Below, in pieces: positions 12,860 to 24,288 of a stretch of DNA of 64,000 nt. This DNA comes from Thereva unica. Lineage: Eukaryota > Arthropoda > Insecta > Diptera > Therevidae. The stretch covers positions 125,942,310 through 126,006,309 of the forward strand of contig OX465282.1 in the NCBI GenBank assembly GCA_949987705.1, read 5' to 3'. The notes below the pieces were generated by a model. The model had not been told where the DNA came from. It did no database searches and was given only the letters and a program-made list of their open reading frames with translations. Each line of letters starts with the position of its first letter. Within the stretch, counting starts at the first letter, position 1. The position numbers were made by a program, and so were the translations under genes.

Positions 12860-14530
12860 TATAATATTTATTAAATGATTCTGATTTTCAGCATGCGGAG
12901 GATGCACTAACAAATGCCATTGTATATCCTGAATTCCAAAAAGACCTCCTAGACGACGCCGTTGCTGATGTCGTTGAAGCGCCGATCTCTCTCTCCCACA
13001 AGTATTTAATCTAATTGAAATGTGCAGTGCACTTCTCATCTTTAAATTACACATTTTGTATCAATTTGCATTCCTATTAATTTGTATTTATTTAATTTAT
13101 CAAACACAAAAATCATATTGTTCAACATAATCTGCCTTCATCTAAATCCTAATTACATTCAGTTTCCTTTATTAACTCAAGAGAATTTCTTTAAGAACAT
13201 AAATTCACCTTTTAAAATTCATAAATCTCAACAATGTTCCGAAACATACATATGTGTGCTGCCATTTATTATTTCTTGTAATCTCTTTCATAAGACTATT
13301 TTGTATCAGCACCTCAGTACTCCGTGCGGCTTTACGTACCTGTGCTTAACAAGCGCTTACTCACGCTAAACAGACGCTCATTTGCATCCTAGTACCTTCC
13401 TGAAATTTTGTTACACAATCTACTGCTTTAAGGAGTGCGCTACCTAATTTCAAGTGTGAATTAGTTGTAAAAATTCTAAAAATAGAAGTTGGTGCTATTT
13501 TAATTCTGGCAGCTTTTAATTTTCACAAATTGTTTGGAAATTTATTAAAGCAAAGCGGTGTGGGTGTAATCTTCTAAGAAGCGCTTTTCAAGGAAATTAA
13601 TTCCTAGAATTTTTATACAAAATGATAAACCAAAAGTGCGACAAGACTTTAAATGTAAATAAAACATCAATAAACAACGCTTTCAATTTTTTCTTTTTAA
13701 GATCATTTAATGTCATTAATGAGAGAACATTACTTCTTTCATACATTTTTTATGATACTTACGTACGTTCAAGGTGGGTGCAGAATATTTCCTTCAAGCC
13801 ATAACTTTAAGAAATGCTTTATGCCCTCAATAAAATATTTATGTCTGGTGCAGAATTCCAATACGTAACTTATGGATTAGGACTACAAACTAATTATCTG
13901 AATACATAAATATGAATGTGAGTATGTATTTAGGTTCGCCGGCGCGTGGTTGTTTTGCGCCCGGTGCAGTAGGCAAATTTGCGCCCCATCAGCTAAACAT
14001 TTAATAAAAAGATTCTTTCATCCGGATCCCAAGGACGGGAAATACACATGGCACTTCTAATTTGGTAACAATTTATTTCTTTTTTTTTCAATAAATTCCT
14101 GAAAAGGAACAACATTTCGTAAATCTATCAAAAATCCTTTTGTGCTAGCCTTAGAATCTCTGACCACTGCTGAGCTTCCTCAGACATTTCTTTTTGCAAC
14201 GGAGAATCTACTGTTTTATTCACCCTGAATGTTAATTCTATTTCTTTCCGACATTTAAAATTTTCCATATTGGTAAAACTTTGCCACCTTTTTTTACTAG
14301 TCTTCCCAATCAGTATATCCCGAACAGCAAAGTGAACTTTAGTTTCGTTTAGTTTTGAAAAAGATTACAAAAAACAAGAACAAAAGATGAAGTTTTTATT
14401 AAATTTAATAAACCAACCAAAATCTATTAACTAATTTACCACTGTTATGTACCATTACTGTAATACCTTGGATCTATCGTAGCAGGGAAATATTTTGAGT
14501 ATTTACCTAACTTTCTTCAACTACATCAGA
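12860..14530. other. Unassigned AT-rich stretch
   Basis: No gene recognised. The open frames at 13082-13369 and 13622-13804 are AT-driven and motif-free. A GC-rich patch at 13935-13990 contains GCGCCCGGTGCA; a similar GGCGCCCGGTGC occurs at 17535, suggesting related repeat sequence. Confidence 0.4.
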
Positions 14531-14805
14531 CTACTTTTTAACCGACTTCAAGAAAAGAGGAGGTTACTCAATTCGACGTGTAGGTATTTTGTGGTCCTGT
14601 TCACGCATAACTTTGTAACCCAATAACTTTTTTGCTTTTTTTTGGTTCATTTGAAGGGGGAGCTTCCCACGGTGGTCCCGTTAAATTTTTTCTAAATTCT
14701 GATAACGGAGTTCAAAGTTAGGCATAAAAAACTGTTAAAATTGGTTCAACCTAAACATTTTATATGCACCGAACAAATTACTTTATTGTTGTAAATCTGG
14801 TAGCA

Positions 14806-14904
14806 GGCCGATGGGGCAGTGGGTAGAGCGTCGGATCCTCGATTCAGCGTAGTGTGGCGTTTGCAGGTTCGATCCCTGGTCGGAGAAGCCAGTTGTTTTT
14901 TTTT
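14806..14904 (+). repeat. tRNA-like pol III unit 1
   Basis: An A-box-like GGGCAGTGGGTAGAGCG near 14814 and a perfect B-box GGTTCGATCCC at 14866-14876 lie at tRNA spacing, followed by an eight-or-more T run at 14896, a pol III terminator. The acceptor stem pairs poorly, so this is tRNA-derived repeat or pseudogene, not a canonical tRNA gene. Confidence 0.55.
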
Positions 14905-14948
14905 CTCTTTTTCTTCTTTCTGAAATGATTTATTAACATATTGGTCAG

Positions 14949-15052
14949 CGGCCGATAGTACTTGACATAGCGCAAAGGGCTAGCGAGAAGCATTCTTGTC
15001 TGTGGGATCTGTGGGGTGCGAGTTCGATCCTTGGGCTCGCGGTGCTTTTTTT
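14949..15052 (+). repeat. tRNA-like pol III unit 2
   Basis: Begins GGCCGATAG like unit 1 (GGCCGATGG). It has an A-box-like CATAGCGCAAAGGGCTAGCG, a B-box GAGTTCGATCC (about 15020-15030), and terminates in seven Ts. The distance from unit 1 is about 140 bp. Folding as a normal tRNA is not convincing. Confidence 0.5.
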
Positions 15053-15560
15053 CTATATATCGACAAAATAATTATTTTTTAATTTCCTTCGGGGAATTTT
15101 GTTCCATATTAAACAAGTTTTCGACGTGAATACGTCTGTAAATTTGCTTCCAGAACAAAAGCCGATGAGAACGAAATTATGGCATATTACTTTTGATTTG
15201 CAGCTCAAAAACTATTGTTTATATTGAATAAAACATGACGTGGGTGAAGAATCAAAGAATTTTATTGTTTACATTTGATTTCCCCGCTATTAATGGCAAT
15301 TAAGCTTATATTTCCTTGATTTGTATGTGTGTGTACTGTAAACAAACACGTTGAACTTGATTTTGACCCACTTCCATATAACCGATAAACTGCAAATTTT
15401 ACACATACGTATAGTTTGCATGACAATACAATCTGATCATTTTGTAAAAAAATCAAGATGGCGGTTCCAAGATGGCAGTCGAATTTTGCAATTGGGCTCC
15501 CCGACCTCCGAAATGGGTATCAAATGGAAGGGTGTGACAAGTAGAACACACTTCGCTATG

Positions 15561-16021
15561 TGGCCTCGGTAGTCTAGGGGTAAGGCGCCTGACTGCTATC
15601 CCAGAGGTCCCGGGTTCGAATTCCGGCCAGCCCCGCGATCCTTCGCCTTTTCCACTTTCCCACCTACATAACTTTCCTTCTTTCTTCTTCCCTCTTTACA
15701 TTCCTGATTCCTCGTGTCATAGCCTTCCTTAGCCCTTCCCCGCTCCACCAAAGCGCATGTCATCGGTTGGTTGATGAGACTCAACTCGTTTCAGGAGGCA
15801 TAACACTCCAGCGAGTTGTTTCTCGATGCCCCGATGTCAGAGTCGCGATAGTAATGGTTGGGAGTAGGTGGACTGAAACTATCGCGGGAAAGTTGTGGCG
15901 GTTCCTTCCTCCCCGACTAGAGCTGCTGTTCGACATTGCACTCTATACGAAGAAAATAGATTGTCAACAGTATAAAGGGCCTTTCCTGAGACTCTAGTCT
16001 TTCACATAATAAAAAAAAAAA
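15561..16021 (+). mobile_element. tRNA-derived SINE (about 460 bp)
   Basis: The head has an A-box TAGTCTAGGGGTAAGGCG and a B-box GGGTTCGAATTCC at tRNA spacing (15561-15636), resembling the Gly/Pro tRNA class in those segments. A tRNA-unrelated pyrimidine-rich body follows, then a 3' block starting CTATACGAAGAAAATAG and a poly(A) tail at 16011-16021. Its 3' block recurs at 9349-9430, which supports an active repeat family. SINEs depend on a partner LINE for copying. A target duplication was not evident. Confidence 0.75.
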
Positions 16022-16356
16022 TTCAAAACCCAAAGTGGCGGCCAACACAAAATGGCGACTTACTTTTTCTTTACAACGTCCTTGTTATGTGTATCAAATG
16101 AAAGTGTATGACGAGTATAGTACAGTAAGCTATCGACTTCACAATAAATATTTCTTTTAATTTCCCCCGGAGAATTTTGTTTCATATTGAATAAGTTTTT
16201 TTTTAAATTCGTCGGAAAATATGCAAATACATTACTGCAAAAACTAGCTACTGCTTAGATTTTTTTCGATGGCGCGGCGGCGTGTTATACATCTCAAAAT
16301 GGATTTTAAAAGAAGAATTAGGCTTGCAATACGTACGCTGCATCGTCGGTTAAACG

Positions 16357-16545
16357 AATCAGAATGGATCTAGAAAGAAGAATCACTTTTGAAGACGGTG
16401 CCAGGTAGTAGTTGACTTTGATTGCACTAACTCTTGCTTCGGGAATTGTTTTCATTTCTTTGTTAGGCTTATGCCCTTAATACATCACCCACAGGTGTTA
16501 GCACCGTCTTCAAAAGTGATTCTTCTTTCTAGATCCATTCTGATT
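16357..16545. repeat. Perfect 45-bp inverted repeat with 99-bp spacer
   Basis: 16357-16401 (AATCAGAATGGATCTAGAAA...) is the exact reverse complement of 16501-16545. It could fold into a long stem. Its position near one end of the composite repeat suggests it belongs to it or marks a separate small insertion. Confidence 0.9.
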
Positions 16546-16639
16546 GGATTAATGTTGTTAACAATTACAAACAATTATTTCATCCTTTTTTGTGCATTTT
16601 GTGCGGCTTTTTTCTGAAGTCGGTTTTTAAATTTTTTTT

Positions 16640-17690
16640 TTTATTATTAAAATTATCTAAAAACTTACGTAACTCACACCTTGAAGATAAGCACAGAAAA
16701 ATATTTTAAGTTTCTTAAAGATACAAAAAAAACAATAAGCAAATTAATTCTAATAACATAAGTATAAATATAAATAACAGATTTAAAAAACGCATTACTT
16801 ATTTAATAATTATCGTTAATTTTAATTAATTAATCACTTGTATCACTCAAAGTTTGAAATCAAATAAAAATATTTCACTCATATATTCTTCATTCAAGGG
16901 CACAAAATTTAAAATTGCACCATAATAACTCGCATAACATAAAAAAATCTCGACACAAGATATTTTGCTCTCATTTCGTTCATTTACCCCTTTTACGAAA
17001 CTTGGAACAAAATTTAAAAGTGCTCCAGCAGCGCCCTGCAGTTTATATCAATCACAGTAAACAACAATACGCAACACAGAGGCATCGGAACAATTTTTTT
17101 CTTTGTGTGAGTTGACATTGGTGCATTTTACAAAATTTTCAAAAAGTGCTCCAGTGCCGTGAAAATGAAATTACTTTGTGTTTCGTCTCGCTCATTCTAC
17201 TGCTCAATTCTGTATTTACTTCTCATGTTAAAATTTGAGAGCCACAGTTGAATGGGAGATTTTCTCTCACTTGGTGGATTTTTCTTCTGAAATTTTTACT
17301 TTTGCCTCTCTTGTTTCACTTTTTGAGCAGAAATTATATGAAAATCTCGAAGCAAAAATCTCGTGTAACTTCCTGAACGAGGGGAGTAAATTTTCGCCGC
17401 TTTTTATCGCGTGAGATAGTACTGAGACAGAAATTGTGTACCTTCTTTAAAATTTGTGTAAGTTCATGTAATTTCATTTTTTCCAATTAATTTAATTTTT
17501 TTTAATCTTCTGAACTAGCGCCCTCGTTCATTGGCGCCCGGTGCGAGTGCTCCATTCGCACCTATGAAAGCGCCGCCCCTCAATAGGCTCCTAAACCGAT
17601 CTTAATGAAATTTTAACCATAAGCCACTTTCACTAAAACTTAAAACATAGGCTATTCTATTACCTTCTACGGCCACTCCTAGATGGCGCC
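16640..17690. other. Unassigned AT-rich stretch
   Basis: Nothing coding recognised. Contains the T-rich run at 16620-16650, and a GC-rich patch at 17515-17580 with GGCGCCCGGTGC, echoing 13960. Confidence 0.4.
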
Positions 17691-18070
17691 GCCATGAAAA
17701 GATACGTTGAAAATCATCGCAGCGATTTTTAAAATTCAACATGGCCGATGAAATATAACCTAAATTAAAAATGGCCGCAGAAATATGATTGATTTTTCCA
17801 ATTTTATTCCGATTTCAATGAAAGTGGGTATTTAGGGGTTTCTAAGCTCGCAAATAATGAATTTGTGGTCAAAATGGGCGAGGCAATATGGCCGACGAAT
17901 TTGCAAGTTGTGTTCCAATTCAAATGAAAATCGGTATCTGGGATTGTTTAAGGCAGCAAATAACGAACTTATGATCAAAACTTAAATTCAAAATGGCCGC
18001 AACAATATGGCCGACGAGTTTGCCGATTGTATTCCGATTGTAATGAAAATCGGTATATGGGAGTTTTTAA

Positions 18071-21000
18071 TTCATCATTCATTGCGCTCCTTTAATCCCT
18101 CATGGGACATAGGGCGGAAACAGTTGCCCTCCAGCGGACTCTGTTTTGCGCGACAGCTCTTAGCTCCGACCAGGATCTCCCAGTTGTTGCGGCTTCTACT
18201 AGTAGGGTTCTCCTCCACGTTGTTCTAGGTCTTCCTACTCGACGGGATCCTTGCGGATTCCAGTCAAGGGCCTGTTTGGCTAGATTTTCGTTTTCGCGTC
18301 GCAAGGTGTGGCCAACCCAACTCCATTTCCTTCGCCTGATTTGGTCGTCTATCCTTTCTTGGCCGGCACGGCGCCATAGTTCTTCGTTTGAAATTCTATC
18401 TTGCCAGCGGATTTTTAGGATACGACGAAGGCATCTGTCGATGAAGACTTGTAGATGCCCTGTGATGAATTGGGTGACTTTCCATGTTTCGCAACCGTAC
18501 AAAAGTACTGCCTTAACGTTGGAGTTGAACAGCCGCAATTTGGTGTTAGTTGAGATCTCCGTTGATCTCCATATGCGGAACAGGCATGCATATGCGCCTC
18601 GTGCTTTATTTATTCTGGAACTGACATCTTCTTCTGCACCGCCATTTTCGGTAATAATACTACCGAGGTAGCAGAATTTAACGACCAGTTCCACGTCACG
18701 GTTATTCAGCGCAGTCCGTTCAATGTTGTTTGCATTTATCCGCATTTCTTTGGTTTTAGTCGGATTTAGCCTTAAGCCTGCTGGACTACTTTCTGTTGCC
18801 AAATTGTTAATCATGTTTTTGAGGTCCTGGTGTCTGTGGGCCAGCAAACAGATATCATCGGCGTAGTCGAGATCCTTAAGGCGGTCTAACAAACCCCATT
18901 GTATGCCGCCTGTTCTACTATCTAGAGCGCCGACAAGGATGTCATTTATTACTATAAGAAATAGTAAAGGCGAGAGTAGGCATCCTTGTCGTACTCCTGA
19001 GCTCACCTCGAAGCTGTCGGATAATTGTCGCCGTAGTGCCTGCCATATAAAGCTCCTATTGACCGAGTCGAAAGCTTTCTCATAATCTACGAAAGCAAGG
19101 TAAAGGAGGGATCGGAATTCAGTAGACTCCTCCACTATTATTCATAAGGTGTTAATATGATCAATACATGAGCGGCCCTTCCTGAATCCGGCCTGCTGCC
19201 TCCTAAGCGTTCGGTCTACTGCCTCACTTATCCTAGATAGTAATATATGGGACAAAATTTTGCCCACTGTAGATAGTAAACAGATGCCTCTCCAGTTGTC
19301 GCATATTGTTAGGTCCCCCTTTTTTGGTATTTTGACTATGATACCTTCCGTCCAATCCTTCGGTAAGGTACAGGTGTTCCATGCTATTTGTAGGATTGGC
19401 TGAAGCGCATCTGCTATGAGGCTTGAGTCGACTTTCAACAATTCTGGCGGGATGCCATCTTTTCCAGCTGCTTTACCATAGGCCATCGCATGAATTGCGG
19501 TTACTATTTCCGTCTTGGATGGGGCCCGGGTGGTGATTCGAATTGGCTGTGCATTGTTGCTGGTTTCCTGAGGTTCCTGTGTAAATGAACCATTCAGGGC
19601 GGTGAAGAAGTAATCTCTCCATCTTTGGAGCTGCTCCTCGTCGCTGCACAGCAGCCTTCCATCCGCACTCTTAACGGCATGCTTTTTAGTAGAGTGCTTT
19701 CCCGTGAGCTGTTTAGTAATTTGGTACAGCACCTTACTGTTGCCTGTGATTGCTGCGTTTTCCGCTTTTTCTGCGAGCTCATTTATCTGCTGCCTTTTAT
19801 CACGCCGGACACTTCTCTTTACCTCCCGGTGTAATTAGGAGTATTCCCTTTCCAGTTGGTAACGTCTTTCAGGGTCGCTTGTAGAGTTTATTTTATTTTT
19901 GAGGGCTCTCCTGCGTTCTATTTTTTGCCAGGTTGTGTCCGAGATCCAGTGTTGCTGGTTTCTTTGGACATAACCGATGCTCGTTTCCGCAGCCGTCAAT
20001 ATTGCGCCCTTTGTCCTACTCCACAATTCTTCAATATTTGTGTCGTCAGAAACGTTGTGCTGGTTTAATATTTGTTGTAGGTTTCCAGCAAATTCCCGCT
20101 TTTTAACGATCTCCCGCAGAAGATCTACCTTGAACCGTCTACGGGTTATAGCATCGCGTTGTACGTTTCTGATTGCGGCGATTTTAAGGCGAATAGTTGC
20201 TACTACCAAATGGTGGTCGCTTCCAGTGTCTGCTCCCCTGAAACTCCTGACATCCTCAAGAATAGTTCTCCATCTGCGGCTGACGGCCACGTGATCTATC
20301 TGATTTCTCGTTCTACCATCGGGCGATACCCAGGTCTCTTTGTATATCTTCTTGTGACAAAAGTAAGTTCCACCTACCATGAGTTGGTGGGAGCTACAGA
20401 AGTCAACGAAAAGCTCACCATTGTTATTGGTAACTTGGCTTAGACCTTGATTTCCAATTGTTTGTTCAAGGCCGGTGTTGTCACGGCCGATCTGTGCGTT
20501 TAAGTCACCCATTAATACAATGATGTCTCCCCTTGGAATAGAGCGAAAAACCTCATTCAGCCGCAAATAGAACTCGTTTTTGATGTCATCTTCAGCGTCC
20601 TCAGTTGGAGCATAGCATTGGACTACCGTAGTACTTCTTAGTCTGGTACGCAGGCGCACGGTAATAATCCTCTCAGAAACTGGTGACCAGCTAATGAGGC
20701 TGGACCTGGCTTCTTTGGTGAGTATTACGCCAACGCCACTCCTACGGCTTTCAGTTTCGTTTCTACCAGAATATAAGAAGGACTCACCGTTTGGGCAGAT
20801 ATGTTCCCCCGCATCGGGCCATCTGGTCTCGCTAAGTCCCATGATCTTGATTTTATATCAATTCATCTCGTTGAGGACTTCATCCAGCCGTCCCTCAGCC
20901 AGCAGTGTTCTCACATTCCATGATCCGATTCGTGTCCTTGTTCGAAAAGCAAAGGTCGTCGTCGTGTTGTCCATCCGGTTCCGAGGGCATTGTTTGCCGA

Positions 21001-21275
21001 TTCGTAGCAATGGTGTTTTTATGGGAGCGGGTTGCTAACCCTAAGCCCAACCGACTTAAAACTCTGTTTTGTGGCGCAGAGAGTTCGCCATTCGCCCGTC
21101 TCCCGTTAGCTCCTTCCGAAGAAGTACCCCAGGGGGCACCGCGGGGAGGTGGGATTAGGACTTGCTAACAGGTCTGCTAGGTGTTTGTCTGCAGTGACTT
21201 TTCTCGGGTTTTGGCAGAGGTGGCAAATCGGGGACCACCACTTTCCGAGGTCTTTGTTAGCCATTTGCTCCCCAC
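18071..21275 (-). mobile_element. Full-length RTE-like LINE (3,205 bp)
   Basis: Bounded by the 11-bp target duplication GGAGTTTTTAA (18060-18070 and 21276-21286). It reads on the reverse strand: a roughly 300-bp leader, a single ORF with endonuclease and RT, a very short 3' UTR and a TGAA-type tail. A 3.2-kb length and one ORF fit the RTE clade. A 5'-truncated relative lies at 22.93-23.22 kb. Confidence 0.85.
18092..20974 (-). pseudogene. LINE ORF: AP-endonuclease plus reverse transcriptase, three nonsense codons
   Basis: One frame of 961 codons from an ATG at 20974-20972 to TAA at 18092. The N-terminal AP-like endonuclease nicks target DNA: RIGSWNVRTLL, then GLSETRW, VVQCYAPTEDA, IIVLMGDLNAQIG, QIDHVAVS and GSDHHLV. 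The RT follows: APSKTEIVTAIHAM, KAAGKDGIPPELLK, NWRGICLLSTVGK, RQQAGFRKGRSCIDHI, FVDYEKAFDSV, SGVRQGCLLSPLLF, DYADDICLL and a C-terminal RRRKWSWVGHTLRRE block. In-frame stops sit at 20858-20860 (TGA), 19835-19837 (TAA) and 19142-19144 (TGA); both TGAs stand where an Arg codon is expected, fitting CGA to TGA decay. No frameshifts: a young, recently disabled copy. Confidence 0.88.
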
Positions 21276-21649
21276 GGAGTTTTTAAGGTAGTAAGTAAAT
21301 AAATAACGAATTTATGATCAAAACTTATAAATTCAAAATGTGAGGCCAATATGGCGGACGAATTTTGTCAAATAGCTGTCATTTACCGGTTAAGAGTATG
21401 TAAGTTGTTCAAGAGTTGGAAAATCGGAAAATCTTGACATTCTAGCTACAAATGGAAAAACATTGAACATAGTGTATCCTGAAATTCTCTAAGCAATCGG
21501 TTCAGAGTTGATATGGTAAGGAGAAGAGGAAATGTGGGATTTGAATTTTTAGGTAAAGGTCTAGGATTCTGCAATACGGGAAGAGGCTGGCATCTAGGTA
21601 AATAAATAAAACCTATGTTAACTGACTCATCGAATGTTGAATGATTTTA

Positions 21650-22800
21650 CTTGCGCTCGCTGTTGATTAACGTACATGGCCCAAAATCATTCAGACATTT
21701 ACGAACGGTAAATGGTCATCTTTGTCATATCGAGAGGCGTGTAAGCGTTTGAGCTTATTGGAGGACGATTCCCAATAGGGCTAAATAATCGCTAATTCTA
21801 TGACCACATCTAATGCGCATCAAATAAGAACACTATTCGCCACCATTGTGACAACATTCTATCCGTCTCAACCTATAGAGTTATGGAACAAATACAAGGA
21901 GGACATGTGCGAAGACATATTCCACGGCGTACGAAGTACATTGCACAATCCGGAAATGGCAATGTGTGACGAAATATACAACGACTGATTGCTATTGAGG
22001 ATTTGTGCATTACTATAGCAAATAAACTATTAATTCAGGTTGGCATGATTGCGGCGAATCGACCCATGCACGATGCGTTCGATCAAGAACTGAACCGTGA
22101 GCATCAATACGTCTGCGATGCGCCGCAAGAAGCGGTTCAATACAATGTACCATTGCACAATGTACCATTGGAACAAGAAAAACACACAACACAGTTCGAT
22201 TGCGAGCTGAAGCTGCACTAGCTCTCGCATTATCCGGAATAGCAGCGACGCTATTAGAAGGAGGACGTACTGCACATTCCGCATTCAAATTGCCTCTGAA
22301 CTTGAACACAACGGAAACTTCAACGTGCAACATCCTCCACAACATTGCAATAGGAAAACTGTTGATTAAATGCAAACTGATTGTTTAGGACGAATGTACA
22401 ATGGCGCACAAGAAATCAAATGAAGCACTAAACATCTCACTGCAACATCTTTGGCGGTCAAATGATTTTGTTGGCAGGAGACTTCAGACAAACTATGCCA
22501 GTGATTCCCCGTGGGACTGCTACAGATGAGCACAATACTTGCCTGAAGGCATCAGCGTTATGGAGACACGTGACAATATAGTCGTTGACCACGAATATGA
22601 GGGCTCAGCTTCTAAACGATCAAAGTGCTGAAGAATTTTCAAATCAATTGTTAGAAATTGATTACCACAAAAGTGTCAGTAGAAGCGACGACAGGCTTTA
22701 TAACGATTTGGAATGATTTCTGCCAATTTCTGCCAAACGGCCCCCATCGAGAATGTGTTCCCCCAAGTATTAATTCGAAATCGTCGTAATCTCGCTTAAA
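21650..22800 (+). pseudogene. Helitron helicase fragment (second, forward)
   Basis: In order: SYREACKRLSLLEDDS (about 21735), SNAHQIRTLFATIV and PIELWNKYKEDMCEDI, CDEIYND, LCITIANKLLIQVGM, PMHDAFDQELNREHQY, then after loss of the Walker A region, LSGIAATLLEGGRTAHSAFK with NTTETSTCNI, DECTMAHKKS, LAGDFRQTMPVIPRGT in broken form, and KVSVEATTGFITI (about 22650-22710). The pieces need several frame changes. The family is a Pif1-like helicase that works with an HUH nuclease in rolling-circle transposition. Termini (5' TC, 3' hairpin-CTRR) were not identified. Confidence 0.8.
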
Positions 22801-22925
22801 AGTGCACTTTCGCGTTGACTTTGGGATGTAAATGTGGTTTAATGCTACGGTGGTTGATACAAATTGATGAATTGCATTTTAAATAATTTTAAATTTTGAA
22901 TTATTTTCGAATACACAAATCATTA

Positions 22926-23222
22926 AGAAAAGATAGCCGACCAAATCAAGCAAAGGAAATGGAATTGGGTTGGCCACACCTTGCGACGCGAAAACGAGAA
23001 TCTAGCCAAAAAAGCCCTTGACTGGAATCCGCAAGCATCCCGTCGAGTCGGAAGACCTAGAACAACGTCGAGGAGAGCCCTACTAGCAGAAGCCGCAACA
23101 ACCGGGAGATCCTGGTCGGAGCTGAAAGCTGTCGCGCATAACAGAGTCCGCTGGAGGGCATCTGTTTCCGCCCTATGTCCCATGAGGAGTTAAAGGAGCG
23201 TAAAGAAAGAAAGAAGAAACCA
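22926..23222 (+). pseudogene. 5'-truncated copy of the 18.07-kb LINE (3' end)
   Basis: Translates from IADQIKQRKWNWVGHTLRRE through GRPRTTSRRALLAEAATTG to CPMRS and stop, closely matching the C-terminus of the full-length LINE at 18.1 kb. After the stop both copies share AAAGGAGCG, then tails diverge (AGAA repeats here). Orientation is opposite to the full-length copy. It interrupts or abuts the Helitron fragment. Confidence 0.88.
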
Positions 23223-23224
23223 TT

Positions 23225-24285
23225 AAGTCGGACATGCATTATAATTGGACCTATACCAGAGGATGTTGATGGCTCAACGTATACACTCTGATTCGTATTG
23301 GGTTGAATTTCAGTAGAAATTGTTGTCTTCAATGCACCAGGATTTGTGTAAATGAAGATGATTTCGACGATAGGCGTTGCCATCGTTGATTTTCACAATT
23401 ACTGAGCGAATGTCGTTTTACCAAGCGGTCCCCCAACTGAATACTAACCATGACCAATGCTGCTTAACCTACGCAATCGAATGAGAACCGATCTATTGAG
23501 TATGCTAATGGTATCCTTTATGGTCACCAAGGTAATTGCCCATTTTCTTCGTCCTATACAATTTCTTAAAGCTCCAGTTTTTAGTTTAGAAAAAGGGTGA
23601 ACGTCCTGTGTTTCGTTTGAATTATTCCTTGCGCATTTTATTGGTTCGTACCTGTAGTGGACTGCATTTAGAAAAGTAGAATTGTTACTCAGGCGTACCG
23701 TGCCTGTTTTGTGTGGCATATAGCCATTTTGACGCTTCGCGTACCAGTCTGAGACTAAGAACGGGCGAGCCGTATTTTTACTTGGGCATCAAATACTGTA
23801 GAGCATGAGAATTTTTAAGTTTCTCAATTCTTTTCTAATATTTTCGAAAGTCAATTGTATCGCTACTCTTGTAAATAGATCTAAATTTTTGTTGGTCAAC
23901 CCTTAACATTTCAGTTGTTGAGCCACTGATGATCACCATCTAATAAAAATGAATGTTTATACAAAAAATACTCTTTATACAGCTTCTATCCAATAACTCC
24001 ACCAACAAAATTCAAATAAACCCAGCAAAGAAATAGTGTAAAAACCTTGACCTTGACTGCACACACGCACACTAACGTGATTTATACTTTTAAACATTCA
24101 ATCATCAACAAATACCAGTTGAAGGCAAAACTTCTCAAAATCATTAATAATATTCCATACAAAGGACGCTGCAAGAAAAAAGGATTTCATTATAGCCAGA
24201 CGTCTCGCTGCGCTGCGGTTACTTGTGCATGACTAAAGCGAGAACTTTGTTATCTATAATCATCAAGGATGACTTGTTTGCATGA
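23225..24285. other. Unassigned stretch
   Basis: No gene recognised. The reverse frame at 23444-23719 is motif-free. Bounded by a LINE end on the left and a gene-like block on the right. Confidence 0.4.
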
Positions 24286-24288
24286 CAG

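Larger units (their letters stand above)
14534..16635. repeat. Composite dispersed repeat bounded by inverted AACCGACTTCA ends
   Basis: AACCGACTTCAAGAAAAG at 14540 is mirrored by the complement of AACCGACTTCAGAAAAAAG ending near 16629. The left end, an accgacttca...gaggaggtt...caattcgac motif, resembles a repeat class widespread in insect genomes. The interior includes phrases such as 'aagatggcgg' and 'gggtatcaaatg' typical of such repeats. It encloses two pol III-like units, a SINE and a 45-bp inverted repeat. I could not confirm a target duplication. Confidence 0.5.
17693..21400. repeat. Degenerate tandem repeat (unit about 130 bp) split by a LINE
   Basis: Units carry the order: AAATAACGAATTTATG, 'aaattcaaaatggccgca', 'atatggccgacgaatttg', 'ccgattgtaatgaaaatcgg'. 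Copies run from about 17693 to 18070, and another lies at 21296-21400. The LINE at 18071-21275 interrupts one unit: joining 18070 to 21287 restores the repeat order. Confidence 0.7.

Noticed and set aside
14806..15636. Three tRNA-like A/B-box units as genuine tRNA genes
   Set aside because: Acceptor and anticodon stems do not pair properly; two lie in repeat sequence and one heads a SINE with poly(A).
13935..17580. Single transposon bounded by the two GCGCCCGGTGC patches
   Set aside because: The similarity is short and direct, with no inverted ends or target duplication.
18102..18671. 189-codon forward-strand ORF
   Set aside because: It is the antisense shadow of the LINE RT; no domain motifs.
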